Shown here: piece after piece, positions 27,619 to 37,722 of the stretch
Layout of the letters: the number at the start of each line of letters is the position of its first letter
Position numbering within the stretch: the stretch's first letter is position 1
From: Massilia sp. IC2-278
GTDB taxonomy: Bacteria > Pseudomonadota > Gammaproteobacteria > Burkholderiales > Burkholderiaceae_D
Direction: 5' to 3'
NCBI RefSeq assembly: GCF_020708045.1
Contig: NZ_JAJFES010000002.1
Coordinates: 248,001 to 312,000 of the forward strand
DNA length: 64,000 nt
Translations under genes and position numbers: made by a program
Notes under the pieces: generated by a model
Told to the model about the DNA's origin: nothing
The model's input: the letters and a program-made list of their open reading frames with translations, nothing else
The model's database searches: none

Positions 27619-27978
27619 AGCGCCCGATGCCAATGAGCGCGCCGGTTTATTGCGTTCGGCCGTCGAACGCCTGCAGGATTCGCGGATCCCCAACTGTCGT
27701 TGGTAGGTCGTTTCGATCTCGCCTATAACGCTGCGCATGCAGCCGCTCTGGCGGCGCTCCGCGCACATGGCTACCGCAGCGAAAACCGCTACATCGTGTT
27801 CCAGTGCCTGGAACATACGGTTGGATTTACAGCTGAACAATGGCGCCTGCTCGACCAGGCTCACAGAAAGCGTAATCTTGCCGAGTATGAAGGCGATCTC
27901 GATGTCACTTCGGGTTTCGTCGATGAGCTGATTGAACAGGTCGCTGCGTTGATTGACGCCGTCCAAAAGCTGCCCTGA
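27566..27978 (+). pseudogene. frameshifted HEPN-domain partner of the nucleotidyltransferase
   Basis: GTG 27566, preceded by AAAGGGGG, opens a frame reading LANLSKIGQLKVEAPDANER, AGLLRSAVERLQDSRIPN and then hits TAG 27704. The next frame, open from about 27691, continues with LSLVGRFDLAYNAAHAAALA, and later HRKRNLAEYEGDL to TGA 27976. Together these match a small HEPN family protein of about 137 residues whose conserved RKRN..Y.GD region is the nuclease-like core. One base appears to be missing near 27690-27695. The gene is either inactivated or shows a sequencing error. It overlaps the upstream gene by about 50 nt. Confidence 0.8.
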
Positions 27979-27997
27979 TTTCAGTCACTAAACAAAA

Positions 27998-28031
27998 AAG
28001 CACCGCCCGGCCGAAGCCGCAGCGGTGCTTT
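27998..28031. terminator. bidirectional terminator between HEPN remnant and phaB
   Basis: AAAGCACCGC...GCGGTGCTTT stem with A run before and T run after, placed between two convergent genes, so it can serve both strands. Confidence 0.8.
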
Positions 28032-28052
28032 CGCAACGGAGCACACTCCCAA

Positions 28053-28793
28053 TCAAGACATGTGCTGCCCGCCATTGATCGCGATATTCGCGCCGGTGAC
28101 AAAAGCTGCTTCGTCCGACGACAGGTAAGCCACCAAGCCGGCCACTTCTTCCGGTTTGCCCAGGCGGCCCATCGGAATCTGCGGCACGATCTTGGTTTCC
28201 AGCACGTCGCTCGGGATGTCCATGACCATCTTGGTGCCGATGTAGCCCGGCGAGATGGTGTTCACGGTCACGCCCTTGCGCGCCACTTCCAGCGCCAGCG
28301 CTTTGGAGAAGCCGTGCATGCCGGCTTTCGCGGCCGAGTAGTTGGTCTGGCCGAAGGCGCCCTTCTGGCCATTCACCGACGAGATGTTGATGATGCGGCC
28401 CCAGCCACGCTCGACCATGCCGTCGCAGACCGGCTTGGTCATGTTGAACACGGAATCCAGGTTGGTCTTCATGACCATGTCCCAGTTCACCTTGTCCATT
28501 TTCTTGAAGGTCATGTCGCGCGTGATGCCGGCGTTGTTGACCAGCACGTCGACCGGGCCGACTTCCTGCTCGATCTGCTTCACGCAGGCCGCCGCCGACT
28601 CGTAGTCGGCCACGTCGCAGGCATAGGCCTTGAAGTTGTAGCCCTGCTCGCGCATGCCGGCCAGCCAGCTTTCCGCCTTGGTGCTGCCCGGCGAGTGCGT
28701 GGTGACCACCGTATATCCCAGTGCGGCCAGCTTGATGCAGATTGCTTCGCCCAGGCCGCCCATGCCGCCGGTTACTAATGCCACTCTAGCCAT
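28053..28793 (-). CDS. phaB: acetoacetyl-CoA reductase
   Basis: A 246-residue short-chain dehydrogenase. The NADPH site is TGGMGGLGEAI at 8-18, the catalytic Ser, Tyr and Lys are in INISSVNGQKG (Ser138 or 139) and NYSAAK (Tyr152, Lys156). The overall sequence, including HSPGSTKAESWL and ITRDMTFKKMDKVNWD, is that of PhaB, which makes (R)-3-hydroxybutyryl-CoA for polyhydroxybutyrate. AGGAGA stands 6 nt before ATG 28793. phaA lies 69 nt upstream on the same strand, so the two form a biosynthetic pair; no phaC synthase is in the window. Confidence 0.96.
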   Translation of the reverse strand: MARVALVTGGMGGLGEAICIKLAALGYTVVTTHSPGSTKAESWLAGMREQGYNFKAYACDVADYESAAACVKQIEQEVGPVDVLVNNAGITRDMTFKKMDKVNWDMVMKTNLDSVFNMTKPVCDGMVERGWGRIINISSVNGQKGAFGQTNYSAAKAGMHGFSKALALEVARKGVTVNTISPGYIGTKMVMDIPSDVLETKIVPQIPMGRLGKPEEVAGLVAYLSSDEAAFVTGANIAINGGQHMS

Positions 28794-28862
28794 TGTCTTC
28801 TCCTAGTTTTTTGTCCGTCGCTTTTAGAACTACCTGTTGCTGCTCTTTGCGATCAGTTGTAA

Positions 28863-30041
28863 TCAGTCACGCTCGACCGCCAGCGCCACACCCATCCCCC
28901 CACCGATGCACAAACTGGCCAGGCCACGCTTGGCGTCGCGGCGCGCCATTTCGTGGAGCAAGGTCACCAGCACGCGCGCACCCGAGGCACCGATCGGGTG
29001 ACCCAGGGCGATGGCGCCGCCGTTGACGTTGATCTTCGACGTGTCCCAGCCCATTTCCTTGTTGACGGCAATCGCCTGCGCGGCGAAGGCCTCGTTGATT
29101 TCCATCAGGTCCACGTCTTCGTGGGTCCAGCCGGCCTTTTGCAGACACAGGCGCGAGGCCGATACCGGGCCCATGCCCATGATGCTCGGGTCCAGGCCGG
29201 CCGACGAATAGGCCTTGATGCGCGCCAGCGGGGTCAGGCCGAGCTCGCGCGCCTTCGAGGCGCTCATCATGATGACCGCGGCGGCGCCGTCGTTGATGCC
29301 CGACGCGTTGCCGGCCGTGACTGTACCTTCTTTATTGAAAGCGGGGCGCAAGCTCGACAGTGCCTCGAGAGTGCTGCCGTGTTTCGGGTATTCGTCGGTA
29401 TCGAACACGACGGCGCCCTTCTTCGACGGGATTTCCACCGGGATGATCTCGTCCTTGAAGCGGCCTTCCTTGACGGCGGCCTCGGCCTTCAGCTGCGACT
29501 GCAGCGCGAACTCGTCCTGCTCGGCGCGCGAGATGTCGTACTTGCGCGCGACGTTCTCGGCGGTGACGCCCATGTGGTACTGGTTATAGACGTCCCACAG
29601 GCCGTCGACGATCATGGTGTCGACCAGCTTGGTGTCGCCCATGCGGAAGCCGTCGCGCGAGTTCGGCAGCACGTGCGGCGAGGCGCTCATGTTTTCCTGG
29701 CCGCCGGCAATGACGATCTGGGCGTCGCCGCAGCGGATGGCCTGGGTGGCGAGATGGGTGGCCTTCAGGCCGCTGCCGCAGACCTTGTTGATGGTATAGG
29801 CAGGCACCATGTCGGGCAGCCCGCCTTTCAGCGCGGCCTGGCGCGCCGGGTTCTGGCCGACGCCGGCGGTCAGCACTTGCCCCAGGATGACTTCGCTGAT
29901 GCTGGCCGGGTCGATGCCGGTTTTCGCCAGCAGCTGGCGGATCACGTGGGCGCCGAGCTCGGCGGCGGGAATCTTGGCGAGCGAGCCGCCGAATTTGCCG
30001 ACCGGTGTACGGCCTGCTGCTACGATGACGACGTCTTCCAT
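28863..30041 (-). CDS. phaA: acetyl-CoA acetyltransferase (beta-ketothiolase)
   Basis: A 392-residue thiolase. The acyl-binding Cys88 is in [10 protein letters not shown], and the C-terminal active site has GHPIGASG (His about 348) and CIGGGMG (Cys about 378). It condenses two acetyl-CoA into acetoacetyl-CoA, the first step of PHB synthesis. The frame is open to 30194, but ATG 30041 has GGAG 6 nt upstream and begins with the canonical [17 protein letters not shown]. It is followed by phaB. The same protein could be called AtoB; the phaB neighbour favours PhaA. Confidence 0.93.
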   Translation of the reverse strand: MEDVVIVAAGRTPVGKFGGSLAKIPAAELGAHVIRQLLAKTGIDPASISEVILGQVLTAGVGQNPARQAALKGGLPDMVPAYTINKVCGSGLKATHLATQAIRCGDAQIVIAGGQENMSASPHVLPNSRDGFRMGDTKLVDTMIVDGLWDVYNQYHMGVTAENVARKYDISRAEQDEFALQSQLKAEAAVKEGRFKDEIIPVEIPSKKGAVVFDTDEYPKHGSTLEALSSLRPAFNKEGTVTAGNASGINDGAAAVIMMSASKARELGLTPLARIKAYSSAGLDPSIMGMGPVSASRLCLQKAGWTHEDVDLMEINEAFAAQAIAVNKEMGWDTSKINVNGGAIALGHPIGASGARVLVTLLHEMARRDAKRGLASLCIGGGMGVALAVERD

Positions 30042-30425
30042 GCTTGTCTCCGGTATCTGGCTGGGCCAGGGTTGATGGGCGGCGATGCGGCCAATGATGG
30101 GCCATTGGCGAACACATCCAATGGCGAACACAACTGCAAAAGGCGGGCCGCGCCTTGGCGTTGCCGCGGGTTGGACCCGGCGCAAGCTCCGCATGTTAAT
30201 TTTCGAGGCTGCGTTTTCGTTTGATCTAAATCAATCTTATCAGCTTATCCACGGAAAACAACCTGTATTGCCGGAGGGGCGACGCCCGGTATTTTTCCCG
30301 TTACGCTGGGCAAAATCCGGAACATGCCGGCATCCCCAATTGCCTATAGGAATGATGGTGAAATGCTGTCCTTTTCAGCAAATTTCACAGTAGAATGCAC
30401 GGGCTATAGCCAACCAGAATTGTTT

Positions 30426-31226
30426 ATGTCGAAAAGCCCGTCCAGCCTGCCCATCGAAATCAAGATCTCGACGGTTGTCGCTATCTCGGCGATCCTGCAT
30501 TCGTCCGATCCGATCGCGATCGACGCGGCCCTGAAGCAGATGACCGGCGGCGTGTCGGACTTTTTCGAAGACGAATTCGCCGTCATCGACGTCGGCGCGA
30601 TCGCCGGCGAGACCGCTTACCTCGACTGGCGCGCCCTGGTCGACCTGCTCAAGAAGTACCGCCTGAACGCGGTGGCCGTGCGCGGCGCCACGCCCGAGAT
30701 GGCCGAGGCCGTCAAGGCGCTGGGCCTGGCGCTCGACGACGGCGCCGGCGCCGACCGTGCCCGCGAAGACGTGGCGGCTGCCACGGCGGCCACGGCCGTG
30801 AGCTTTGCGCCGGCCCCTGCGCCGGCGCCGATCCCTGCCCCCGCGCCAACGCCGGCGCCGGCTCCGGCCGCGCCGATCCCGGCCCTGATCGTCGACACCC
30901 CGGTGCGCGCCGGCCAGCGCGTGTATGCGCGCGGCTGCGACCTGATCATCACCGCGGTGGTGAACAATGGCGCCGAGATCATTGCCGACGGCAGCATCCA
31001 CGTGTACGCGCCGATGCACGGGCGCGCCCTGGCCGGCGCCTCGGGCAATGCCAGCTCGCGCATCTTCGGCCTGTCGCTGCAGCCCGAGCTGGTGTCGATC
31101 GCCGGCGTGTACCGTACTTTCGACGAAGGTTTCCCGGCCGAGCTGGCACGCCAGCCGGCCCAAATCCGCCTGGTTGGCGACCGGATCGATATATCATCGC
31201 TGACCCCGGCGCCGGCCCGCGTGTAA
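30426..31226 (+). CDS. minC: septum site-determining protein MinC
   Basis: A 266-residue FtsZ inhibitor. The N-terminal MinC domain (IEIKISTVVAISAILHSSDP to about 110) is joined by a Pro/Ala-rich linker of about 30 residues to the C-terminal beta-helix domain (VRAGQRVYARGCDLII, then GAEIIADGSIHVYAPMHGRA). MinC blocks Z-ring formation at the poles and is recruited to the membrane by MinD. ATG 30426 begins directly with the domain. It is 34 nt upstream of minD. The AP-repeat linker (APAPAPIPAPAPTPAPAP) is longer than in E. coli. Confidence 0.95.
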   Translation: MSKSPSSLPIEIKISTVVAISAILHSSDPIAIDAALKQMTGGVSDFFEDEFAVIDVGAIAGETAYLDWRALVDLLKKYRLNAVAVRGATPEMAEAVKALGLALDDGAGADRAREDVAAATAATAVSFAPAPAPAPIPAPAPTPAPAPAAPIPALIVDTPVRAGQRVYARGCDLIITAVVNNGAEIIADGSIHVYAPMHGRALAGASGNASSRIFGLSLQPELVSIAGVYRTFDEGFPAELARQPAQIRLVGDRIDISSLTPAPARV

Positions 31227-31260
31227 GCAGCACTGACCAGTTACTGTAAAGGACATTTTT

Positions 31261-32076
31261 GTGGCAAGAATTATTGTTGTGACGTCCGGCAAGGGCGGTG
31301 TGGGCAAGACCACCTCGAGCGCCAGCTTTTCGACCGGCCTGGCCCTGCGCGGCCACAAGACCGCGGTGCTGGACTTCGACGTCGGCCTGCGCAACCTCGA
31401 CCTGATCATGGGCTGCGAACGCCGCGTGGTGTACGACCTGGTCAACGTGATCAATGGCGAAGCGACGCTGAACCAGGCCCTGATCAAGGACAAGCACTGC
31501 GACAACCTGTTCATCCTGCCGGCCTCGCAGACGCGCGACAAGGACGCCCTCACCGAAGAAGGCGTCGAGCGCGTGCTCAACGAGCTGGTCAAGATGGACT
31601 TCGAATACATCATCTGCGATTCGCCGGCCGGCATCGAGCACGGCGCGCTGATGGCCCTGACCTTCGCCGACGAGGCGCTGATCGTGACCAATCCGGAAGT
31701 GTCGTCGGTGCGCGATTCCGACCGCATCCTCGGCATCCTGCAGGCCAAGTCGCGCCGCGCCCAGAGCGGCGGCGAGCCGGTCAAGGAACACCTGCTGATC
31801 ACCCGCTACTCGCCGCGCCGCGTCGAGAACGACGAAATGCTGTCCTACCAGGACGTGCAGGAAATCCTGCGCATTCCGCTGATCGGCATCATCCCGGAAT
31901 CGGAATCGGTGCTGCACGCCTCGAACCAGGGCAACCCGGCGATCCACTTCAAGGGCACCGACGTGGCCGAAGCCTACGAGGACGTGGTGGCGCGCTTCCT
32001 GGGCGAAGAGCGTCCGCTGCGCTTCACGACCTACGAAAAGCCGGGCCTGCTGCAACGCATCTTTGGGACCAAGTGA
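31261..32076 (+). CDS. minD: septum site-determining ATPase MinD
   Basis: A 271-residue deviant Walker A ATPase. GKGGVGKTT at residues 10-18, [12 protein letters not shown] for switch regions, and a C-terminal amphipathic membrane-targeting helix ([10 protein letters not shown]). It cycles on the membrane with MinE and recruits MinC. GTG start with AAAGGA 9 nt upstream. minE begins 1 nt after its stop. Confidence 0.97.
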   Translation: MARIIVVTSGKGGVGKTTSSASFSTGLALRGHKTAVLDFDVGLRNLDLIMGCERRVVYDLVNVINGEATLNQALIKDKHCDNLFILPASQTRDKDALTEEGVERVLNELVKMDFEYIICDSPAGIEHGALMALTFADEALIVTNPEVSSVRDSDRILGILQAKSRRAQSGGEPVKEHLLITRYSPRRVENDEMLSYQDVQEILRIPLIGIIPESESVLHASNQGNPAIHFKGTDVAEAYEDVVARFLGEERPLRFTTYEKPGLLQRIFGTK

Positions 32077-32077
32077 C

Positions 32078-32329
32078 ATGGCATTGCTCTCATTCCTGTT
32101 CCCCGAAAAGAAGAAGAGCGCGAACGCGGCCAAGGAACGGCTGCAAATCATCATTGCCCGCGAGCGCACCAACCGCACCGGCCCGGACTTCCTGCCGGCC
32201 CTGCACCGCGAGCTGATCGAAGTCATCTCGAAGTACACCAAGGTGAATGCCGACGACATCAAGATTTCGCTCGACCGCCAGGGCAACCTGGAAGTGCTCG
32301 ACGTGAACGTGGTGCTGCCGGACGCCTGA
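32078..32329 (+). CDS. minE: cell division topological specificity factor MinE
   Basis: An 83-residue protein. The N-terminus [20 protein letters not shown] is the membrane-targeting and MinD-contact region, and the rest is the dimerisation domain ([20 protein letters not shown]). It stimulates MinD ATPase and drives pole-to-pole oscillation. ATG 32078 is separated from the minD stop by one base. A GC-rich hairpin (AGCCCGTCC/GGACGGGCT, 32342-32367) lies after the stop, without a clear T run. Confidence 0.96.
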   Translation: MALLSFLFPEKKKSANAAKERLQIIIARERTNRTGPDFLPALHRELIEVISKYTKVNADDIKISLDRQGNLEVLDVNVVLPDA

Positions 32330-32872
32330 TCTCCCCCCTGCAGCCCGTCCGCCAGCCGGACGGGCTGACTCTCCCCTCCCGGGCGCCCGCCCGTTACCCC
32401 GCCGCCATCCCGACCGCCTGCCGCGTTATTCCGAGGCCGCGCAGCATGTCCCCCATTCGTTACCAATAGTCGCAATTCGCGTACATACAATCTGGCGCAT
32501 TCCGGTTTTTTCGGAATATTCACATTTCACAGATTTCACTTTTTCGGACTTTACCGGTACGGATGAGCGCAGGAATTGCTCGCTGAATTGTTGAGCGATT
32601 TACAAAGGAATTGTGAATTCGTGGCCTTTTTCGTCGATTATGTTGTGTTTCTGCCGCATGTTGTGGTTGTTAAGCAGCTTTCTGAAAACTGTCGAAATTG
32701 AGCGCTTATAGAGTGAAGCACGAGTGAAACGTTAACAGCTTTCCTGCTCAACAATACCTTTCGGCAAAAAATTGGAAGTTAACGCGTAGCATTATTTTGT
32801 CAAAGTCTGCTATAGTCGGTTTAACGATGTAGGATTGCTCCTACATGTTATTTTTGACAACAGTGTGCCGCC
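32330..32872. other. long AT-rich leader between minE and the response regulator
   Basis: 543 bases with no gene. After the hairpin at 32342 the sequence turns strikingly AT-rich from about 32480 to 32860, unlike the coding DNA. TATAGT at 32811 is a likely -10 box. A perfect 8-bp hairpin ATGTAGGA/TCCTACAT with loop TTGC lies at 32827-32846, 27 nt before the regulator's ATG. The region is probably regulatory for the regulator gene. Confidence 0.5.
32827..32846. promoter_or_regulatory. hairpin or operator before the response regulator
   Basis: ATGTAGGA TTGC TCCTACAT is a perfect dyad located just downstream of a TATAGT -10 candidate. It could be an operator or a stem in the mRNA leader. There is no T run after a suitable distance to make it a clear terminator. 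Confidence 0.5.
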
Positions 32873-33562
32873 ATGAAAATAGCTGTCCTTGACAATGACC
32901 GTAGCCAAGCCGACCTGATTTGCCAGGTGCTCAGCTCTGCCGGACACAGCTGCCAGTCCTTCGATGGCGGCAGGGAAATGCTGAGCCAGATGCGCAAGGA
33001 CAGCACCGATTTATTGATCATGGACTGGCCGGCGGGCGACGGCGAAGCGGCGGACATCCTGCGCCGCGCCAAGGAAAAGATGGTGCCCGATGCACCGGCG
33101 ATGTTCCTGGTGGGCAGCGGCGCTGAGGACGACATCGTGGCCGGCATGGATGCCGGCGCCGACGACTACGTGGTGAAACCGCTGCGCCGCGGCGAACTGG
33201 TGGCGCGCGTTTCCGCCCTGCTGCGCCGTGCTTACCCGGCCCAGACCGGCACCGAACAATTGCAGTTCGGCCCTTATGTGTTCGAGACCCGCCCGGGCCG
33301 CTTGCTGAAGGATGGCAGCGTCATCGACGTCACCCAGAAAGAGTTTTACCTGGCCCTGCTGTTCTTCCGCAACATCGGCCGGCCGCTGTCGCGTGCTTAT
33401 ATCCATGAGTCGGTGTGGGTGCGCGAAACGGCCGTGCCTTCGCGCACCATGGATACCCACGTGTCGCGCGTGCGCAATAAACTGGCACTGCGTCCGGAGA
33501 ATGGGTTCAGGCTGGTGCCGGTGTACAGTTATGGCTATCGCCTCGAAAAGCTTGGGGCGTAA
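32873..33562 (+). CDS. OmpR-type response regulator, orphan
   Basis: A 229-residue two-domain regulator. The receiver has acidic residues DND at 7-9, the probable phospho-Asp in LLIMDWPAGD (Asp51) and the Lys in DDYVVKPLRRGEL (about 101). The C-terminal winged helix of OmpR type has VTQKEFYLALLFF, the recognition helix region SRTMDTHVSRVRNKL and the wing GFRLVPVYSYGYRLE. The D-W-P after the phospho-site differs from the usual D-x-x-L/M-P. No histidine kinase gene adjoins it. Its long AT-rich leader suggests strong regulation. Confidence 0.85.
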   Translation: MKIAVLDNDRSQADLICQVLSSAGHSCQSFDGGREMLSQMRKDSTDLLIMDWPAGDGEAADILRRAKEKMVPDAPAMFLVGSGAEDDIVAGMDAGADDYVVKPLRRGELVARVSALLRRAYPAQTGTEQLQFGPYVFETRPGRLLKDGSVIDVTQKEFYLALLFFRNIGRPLSRAYIHESVWVRETAVPSRTMDTHVSRVRNKLALRPENGFRLVPVYSYGYRLEKLGA

Positions 33563-33705
33563 GGCGGCGTGAACCGTATGGCGGGGTCGTGTTGACGTTG
33601 TTTGGAAAGCGCCAGCGAATACAAGCAGGCGTATCCAAATGATCATCAGGATACGCTGACTGGCGGCGTGATACACGATGAAAACATTGTTAGCGCTGCT
33701 CATCG

Positions 33706-33737
33706 TTCCGCGTGGGCACGGGGTACCCACCCTACGG
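33706..33737. repeat. single REP element
   Basis: TTCCGCGTGGGCACGGGGTA followed by CCCACCCTACGG, one imperfect hairpin unit of the REP family, in the 296-bp gap between the response regulator and hemA. The gap otherwise holds no gene; the hemA promoter should lie after it. Confidence 0.75.
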
Positions 33738-33858
33738 CTAGCGTTTCGAGCCTGATCAGCGTCACGGTTAAAGCATTGCCAACGATCTTGGGGTCCCATG
33801 AAACCCTGCGCCCATAAGGGTATAATCTCCCCATCCCCTCCCACCGCCCTGTCTTGAA

Positions 33859-35142
33859 ATGCAACTGCTCGCCGTTGGCCTGAATCACACGACTGCACCG
33901 GTCGCGCTGCGCGAACAGCTCGCGCTCGGCCCGGAGCAGCTCGGGCGTGCCGTGCAGTCCGCGCGCGAATGGTTCGGCCGCTTCGGCCAGCTCGAGCGCC
34001 GCGGCAGCGATGAAGCCGCGATCCTCTCCACCTGCAACCGCACCGAGCTGTATGCGGCTAGCGGCGTGCCCGATCCGCTCGACGCCTCGGCCCAGTTCCT
34101 GGCCCACTACCACGCGCTCAACTACGCCGAGCTGCGCCCCCACCTCTACATGCTGCCGCAGGACGAAGCTGTGCGCCACGCCTTCCGCGTCGCCTCCGGT
34201 CTCGATTCGATGGTGCTGGGCGAGCCGCAGATCCTCGGCCAGATGAAGGATGCGGTGCGCACCGCCGAGGAAGCCGGGGGCCTGGGCACCTATCTGCACC
34301 AGCTGTTCCAGCGCAGCTTCGCGGTGGCGAAGGAAGTACGCACTACCACCGAGATCGGCGCCCACAGCGTGTCGATGGCCGCCGCCTGCGTGCGCCTGTC
34401 GCAGCGCATCTTCGACCGCATCGCCGACCAGCACGTGCTGTTCATCGGCGCCGGCGAAATGATCGAGCTGTGCGCGGCCCACTTCGCGGCCCAGAATCCG
34501 AAGTCGATCACGATCGCCAACCGCACCATGGAGCGCGGCGAATCGCTGGCCACGCGCCTGAACGCCCGCGCGATCCGCCTGGCCGACTTGCCCGAGCAGC
34601 TGCCGCGCTTCGACATCGTGGTGTCCTGCACCGCCTCGACCCTGCCGCTGCTGGGCCTGGGCCTGGTCGAACGCGCGATCAAGGCGCGCCGCCACCGCCC
34701 GGTGTTCATGGCCGACCTGGCCGTCCCGCGCGACATCGAACCCGAAGTCGCGCGCCTCGACGACGTGTTCCTGTACACCGTCGACGACCTGGCGCAGGTG
34801 GTGCAGACCGGGATGGAAAGCCGCCAGGCCGCCGTGGCCCAGGCCGAAGCCATCATCGAGAACCGCGTCGCCTCCTTCATGCACTGGGTCGGCGACCGCG
34901 CCATGGTGCCGGTGATCCAGGACCTGCACGAGTCCAGCGAGGCCTTGCGCCTGGGCGAACTCGAACGCGCGCGCAAGCTGCTGGCGCGCGGCGAAGACGT
35001 CGACGCCGTGCTGGAAGCGCTGTCGAAAGGCCTGACCGCCAAGTTCCTGCATGGCCCGCAACAGGCGCTGCACCGCGCCCAGGGCGACGAACGTGCGCGC
35101 CTGGCCAGCCTCTTGCCCCAGCTGTTCCGCGGCCGCCGTTAG
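33859..35142 (+). CDS. hemA: glutamyl-tRNA reductase
   Basis: A 427-residue enzyme that makes glutamate-1-semialdehyde from Glu-tRNA, the first committed step of haem synthesis by the C5 route. The catalytic Cys is about residue 59 in [29 protein letters not shown] is the substrate-site signature, the NADPH domain begins [14 protein letters not shown], and the C-terminal helical dimerisation domain is complete. ATG 33859 starts [20 protein letters not shown], the standard N-terminus. It is followed 83 nt later by prfA, a conserved order in many bacteria. Confidence 0.97.
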   Translation: MQLLAVGLNHTTAPVALREQLALGPEQLGRAVQSAREWFGRFGQLERRGSDEAAILSTCNRTELYAASGVPDPLDASAQFLAHYHALNYAELRPHLYMLPQDEAVRHAFRVASGLDSMVLGEPQILGQMKDAVRTAEEAGGLGTYLHQLFQRSFAVAKEVRTTTEIGAHSVSMAAACVRLSQRIFDRIADQHVLFIGAGEMIELCAAHFAAQNPKSITIANRTMERGESLATRLNARAIRLADLPEQLPRFDIVVSCTASTLPLLGLGLVERAIKARRHRPVFMADLAVPRDIEPEVARLDDVFLYTVDDLAQVVQTGMESRQAAVAQAEAIIENRVASFMHWVGDRAMVPVIQDLHESSEALRLGELERARKLLARGEDVDAVLEALSKGLTAKFLHGPQQALHRAQGDERARLASLLPQLFRGRR

Positions 35143-35225
35143 CGGCCCTCCCGTATTGCGCGCCCGGCATGCGGGCGCTTCCCCGCGCCCTCGTGCGCTC
35201 CCGTACACGTATCCAACAAGAGCCC

Positions 35226-36302
35226 ATGAAACCATCGATGCTGGCCAAGCTCGACCAACTGGCGAATCGCCTGGTCGAACTCGACGAACTCCTGATGTCC
35301 GAAGGCGCCACCGCCAACATGGACAGCTACCGCAAGATGACGCGCGAGCGCGCCGAACTGGCGCCGCTGGTCGACGTCTACAAGCAGTACGGTGAGGCGA
35401 ATGGCGACATCGCCGCGGCCCAGGAGATGCTGGCCGATCCCGACATGAAGGAGTTCGCGCAAGAAGAGATCGAGGCAGCCAAGGCGCGCCTGGCGGAACT
35501 CGACCTCGACCTGCAGAAGATGCTGCTCCCGAAAGACGAGAACGACGAGCGCAACATCTTCCTCGAGATCCGCGCCGGCACCGGCGGCGACGAATCGGCC
35601 CTGTTCGCGGGCGACCTGCTGCGCATGTACACGCGCTTCGCGGAGCGCAACCGCTGGCAGGTGGAGATGGTCTCCGAATCGGCGTCCGATCTCGGCGGCT
35701 ACCGCGAAGTGATCGTGCGCGTGGTCGGCAACGGCGCCTACTCGAAGCTGAAGTTCGAGTCGGGCGGCCACCGCGTGCAGCGCGTGCCGGCCACCGAAAC
35801 GCAAGGCCGCATCCATACCTCGGCCTGCACCGTGGCCGTGATGCCGGAAGCCGACGAAGTCGAGGACGTGGACATCAACCCGGCCGACCTGCGCATCGAC
35901 ACCTATCGGGCGTCGGGCGCGGGCGGGCAGCACATCAACAAGACCGACTCCGCGGTGCGCATCACGCACCTGCCGACCGGCATCGTGGTCGAATGCCAGG
36001 ACGACCGCAGCCAGCACAAGAACAAGGCGCAGGCGATGAAGGTGCTGGCCGCGCGCATCAAGGACGTGCAGCTGCGCGAGCAGCAATCGAAGGAAGCGGC
36101 CACCCGCAAGAGCCTGATCGGCTCGGGCGACCGCAGCGAGCGCATCCGCACCTACAACTTCCCGCAGGGCCGCCTGACCGACCACCGCATCAACCTGACG
36201 CTGTATAAACTCGACTTCATCATGGATGGCGACCTGGCGGAACTGACGAATGCGCTGGCCGCCGAGCACCAGGCCGAACTGCTGGCGGCGCTGGGCGACT
36301 GA
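35226..36302 (+). CDS. prfA: peptide chain release factor 1
   Basis: A 358-residue class I release factor. The GGQ peptide-release motif is at 233-235 ([16 protein letters not shown]). The stop-codon recognition domain precedes it. RF1 identity rather than RF2 is indicated by the single continuous frame, the start [20 protein letters not shown], and the neighbours hemA and prmC. It releases peptides at UAA and UAG. The Gln of GGQ is methylated by the prmC product encoded 590 nt downstream. Confidence 0.97.
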   Translation: MKPSMLAKLDQLANRLVELDELLMSEGATANMDSYRKMTRERAELAPLVDVYKQYGEANGDIAAAQEMLADPDMKEFAQEEIEAAKARLAELDLDLQKMLLPKDENDERNIFLEIRAGTGGDESALFAGDLLRMYTRFAERNRWQVEMVSESASDLGGYREVIVRVVGNGAYSKLKFESGGHRVQRVPATETQGRIHTSACTVAVMPEADEVEDVDINPADLRIDTYRASGAGGQHINKTDSAVRITHLPTGIVVECQDDRSQHKNKAQAMKVLAARIKDVQLREQQSKEAATRKSLIGSGDRSERIRTYNFPQGRLTDHRINLTLYKLDFIMDGDLAELTNALAAEHQAELLAALGD

Positions 36303-36421
36303 GCGGAGAGCGAGGCGGGAATTAAGTCCGCACTAAGTTGCCAATGTGAAAATACAGCCCTGCGGTCCTGGCCTTCGTGCGAGAATCGCCCCTGTTTCCT
36401 GACCATCGAGAGCCGAACCGC

Positions 36422-36892
36422 ATGCCCGCTTCCCGTACCGTCCTCCTGATCGTCGCCGCGGTCAGCTTCGCGCTGATCGGCGCCGCCCTGTATTTGCAGC
36501 ACGCCCACGACATGCTGCCCTGCCCGCTGTGCGTGATCCAGCGCTACCTGTTCCTGGCGGTCGGCATCGCCGCATTGATTGGCGCGTTTGCCGGCAAGAT
36601 CAAGGCGGGCGCCGGCGTGGCCCTGCTGGCGGCCCTGGGTGGCCTGGGCGTGGTCGGCAAGCACCTGTACGTGCTGGCCAATCCCGGCTTCTCCTGCGGC
36701 ATCGACCCGATGGAGACCATGCTGAACAAGATCCCCACCGCGACCCTGCTGCCCTGGCTGTTCCAGGCCGACGGCCTGTGCGAGAACGCCACCGACGGCT
36801 TGTTCGGCCTGTCGATCCCGCAGTGGTCGGCGGTGTGGTTCGTGCTGCTGACCGTTACCCTGGTCTGGGTACTGGTGCGGCGCGCACGATGA
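36422..36892 (+). CDS. dsbB: disulfide bond formation protein B
   Basis: A 156-residue inner-membrane protein with four transmembrane helices. The first redox pair is CPLC at 34-37; the second pair is Cys92 (FSCGIDP) and Cys120 (DGLCEN). It reoxidises DsbA with quinone as electron acceptor. ATG 36422 precedes the first helix; the frame reaches 36377 without plausible leader. Its TGA overlaps the ATG of prmC (ATGA), so the two are translationally coupled. Confidence 0.92.
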   Translation: MPASRTVLLIVAAVSFALIGAALYLQHAHDMLPCPLCVIQRYLFLAVGIAALIGAFAGKIKAGAGVALLAALGGLGVVGKHLYVLANPGFSCGIDPMETMLNKIPTATLLPWLFQADGLCENATDGLFGLSIPQWSAVWFVLLTVTLVWVLVRRAR

Positions 36893-37707
36893 TTGCCGCC
36901 GGCGCCAGCATCGGGTCCCTGCAGGCGGGCCTGCCCCTCGATCCGCTGGAAAACCGCATCCTGCTGTGCCACGCGCTGGGCATCACGCGCGTGGGCCTGA
37001 TCACGCAGTCCGAGCGCCAGCTCACCGGGGAAGAAGCGGCGCGTTTGTCGGCCCTGGTCGGGCGCCGCATCGGCGGCGAGCCGATCGCCTACATCGTCGG
37101 CCAGCGCGAATTCTTCGGGCTGCCTTTCCGTGTTACGCCGGCGGTGCTGATTCCGCGTCCGGACACCGAACTGATTGTCGAACTGGCGCTCGAACGCTTG
37201 CCGGCGCAGGCACGCATGCTCGACATGGGCACCGGCAGCGGCGCGATCGCGGTGGCGGTGGCGCATACGCGGCCCGATGCGCAGGTAACGGCGCTCGACG
37301 TCAGCGAGGAAGCACTGGCGGTGGCGCGCTCGAATGCCGAGGCGAATGGCGCGCGGGTGCGCTTCCTGCGCAGTGACTGGTTCGCGGCGCTGGAAGATGA
37401 AACCTTCGAGCTGGTGGTGTCGAACCCGCCCTACATCGCTTCCGGCGACGAGCACCTGGCGCAGGGCGATTTGCGCTTCGAGCCGGCCGATGCGCTGACC
37501 GACCATGCGGATGGCTTGTCGGATTTGCGGACGATTATCGCGGGCGCGGCCACGCACCTGACGCCGGGCGGGTGGCTGCTGCTGGAGCATGGCTACGACC
37601 AGGCGGAGGCGGTGCGCGCCTTGTTGGCCGACGCCGGTTACCTGGAAGCGCAGAGCTGGCGCGACCTGGCGGGCATCGAGCGCGTCAGCGGCGGGCGGCG
37701 CGGCTGA
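36889..37707 (+). CDS. prmC: release factor glutamine methyltransferase
   Basis: A 272-residue SAM-dependent methyltransferase. The SAM motif is LDMGTGSGAIAVAVA and the catalytic NPPY is at 179-182 (VVSNPPYIASGD). It methylates the GGQ glutamine of release factors, here probably of the prfA product encoded two genes upstream. The helical N-terminal domain (ENRILLCHALGITR) is complete. ATG 36889 overlaps the dsbB stop. Confidence 0.96.
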   Translation: MIAAGASIGSLQAGLPLDPLENRILLCHALGITRVGLITQSERQLTGEEAARLSALVGRRIGGEPIAYIVGQREFFGLPFRVTPAVLIPRPDTELIVELALERLPAQARMLDMGTGSGAIAVAVAHTRPDAQVTALDVSEEALAVARSNAEANGARVRFLRSDWFAALEDETFELVVSNPPYIASGDEHLAQGDLRFEPADALTDHADGLSDLRTIIAGAATHLTPGGWLLLEHGYDQAEAVRALLADAGYLEAQSWRDLAGIERVSGGRRG

Positions 37708-37722
37708 GCATTCGGTGAGACA

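Noticed and set aside
27700-27978. A separate 92-aa protein starting at TTG 27700
   Set aside because: It lacks a ribosome site and starts in the middle of a HEPN family protein; the N-terminal half lies just upstream in another frame, so a frameshift is the better reading.
36377-36421. Longer DsbB N-terminus
   Set aside because: The extra residues RESPLFPDHREPNR are hydrophilic and precede the normal MPASRTVLL start of the first helix.
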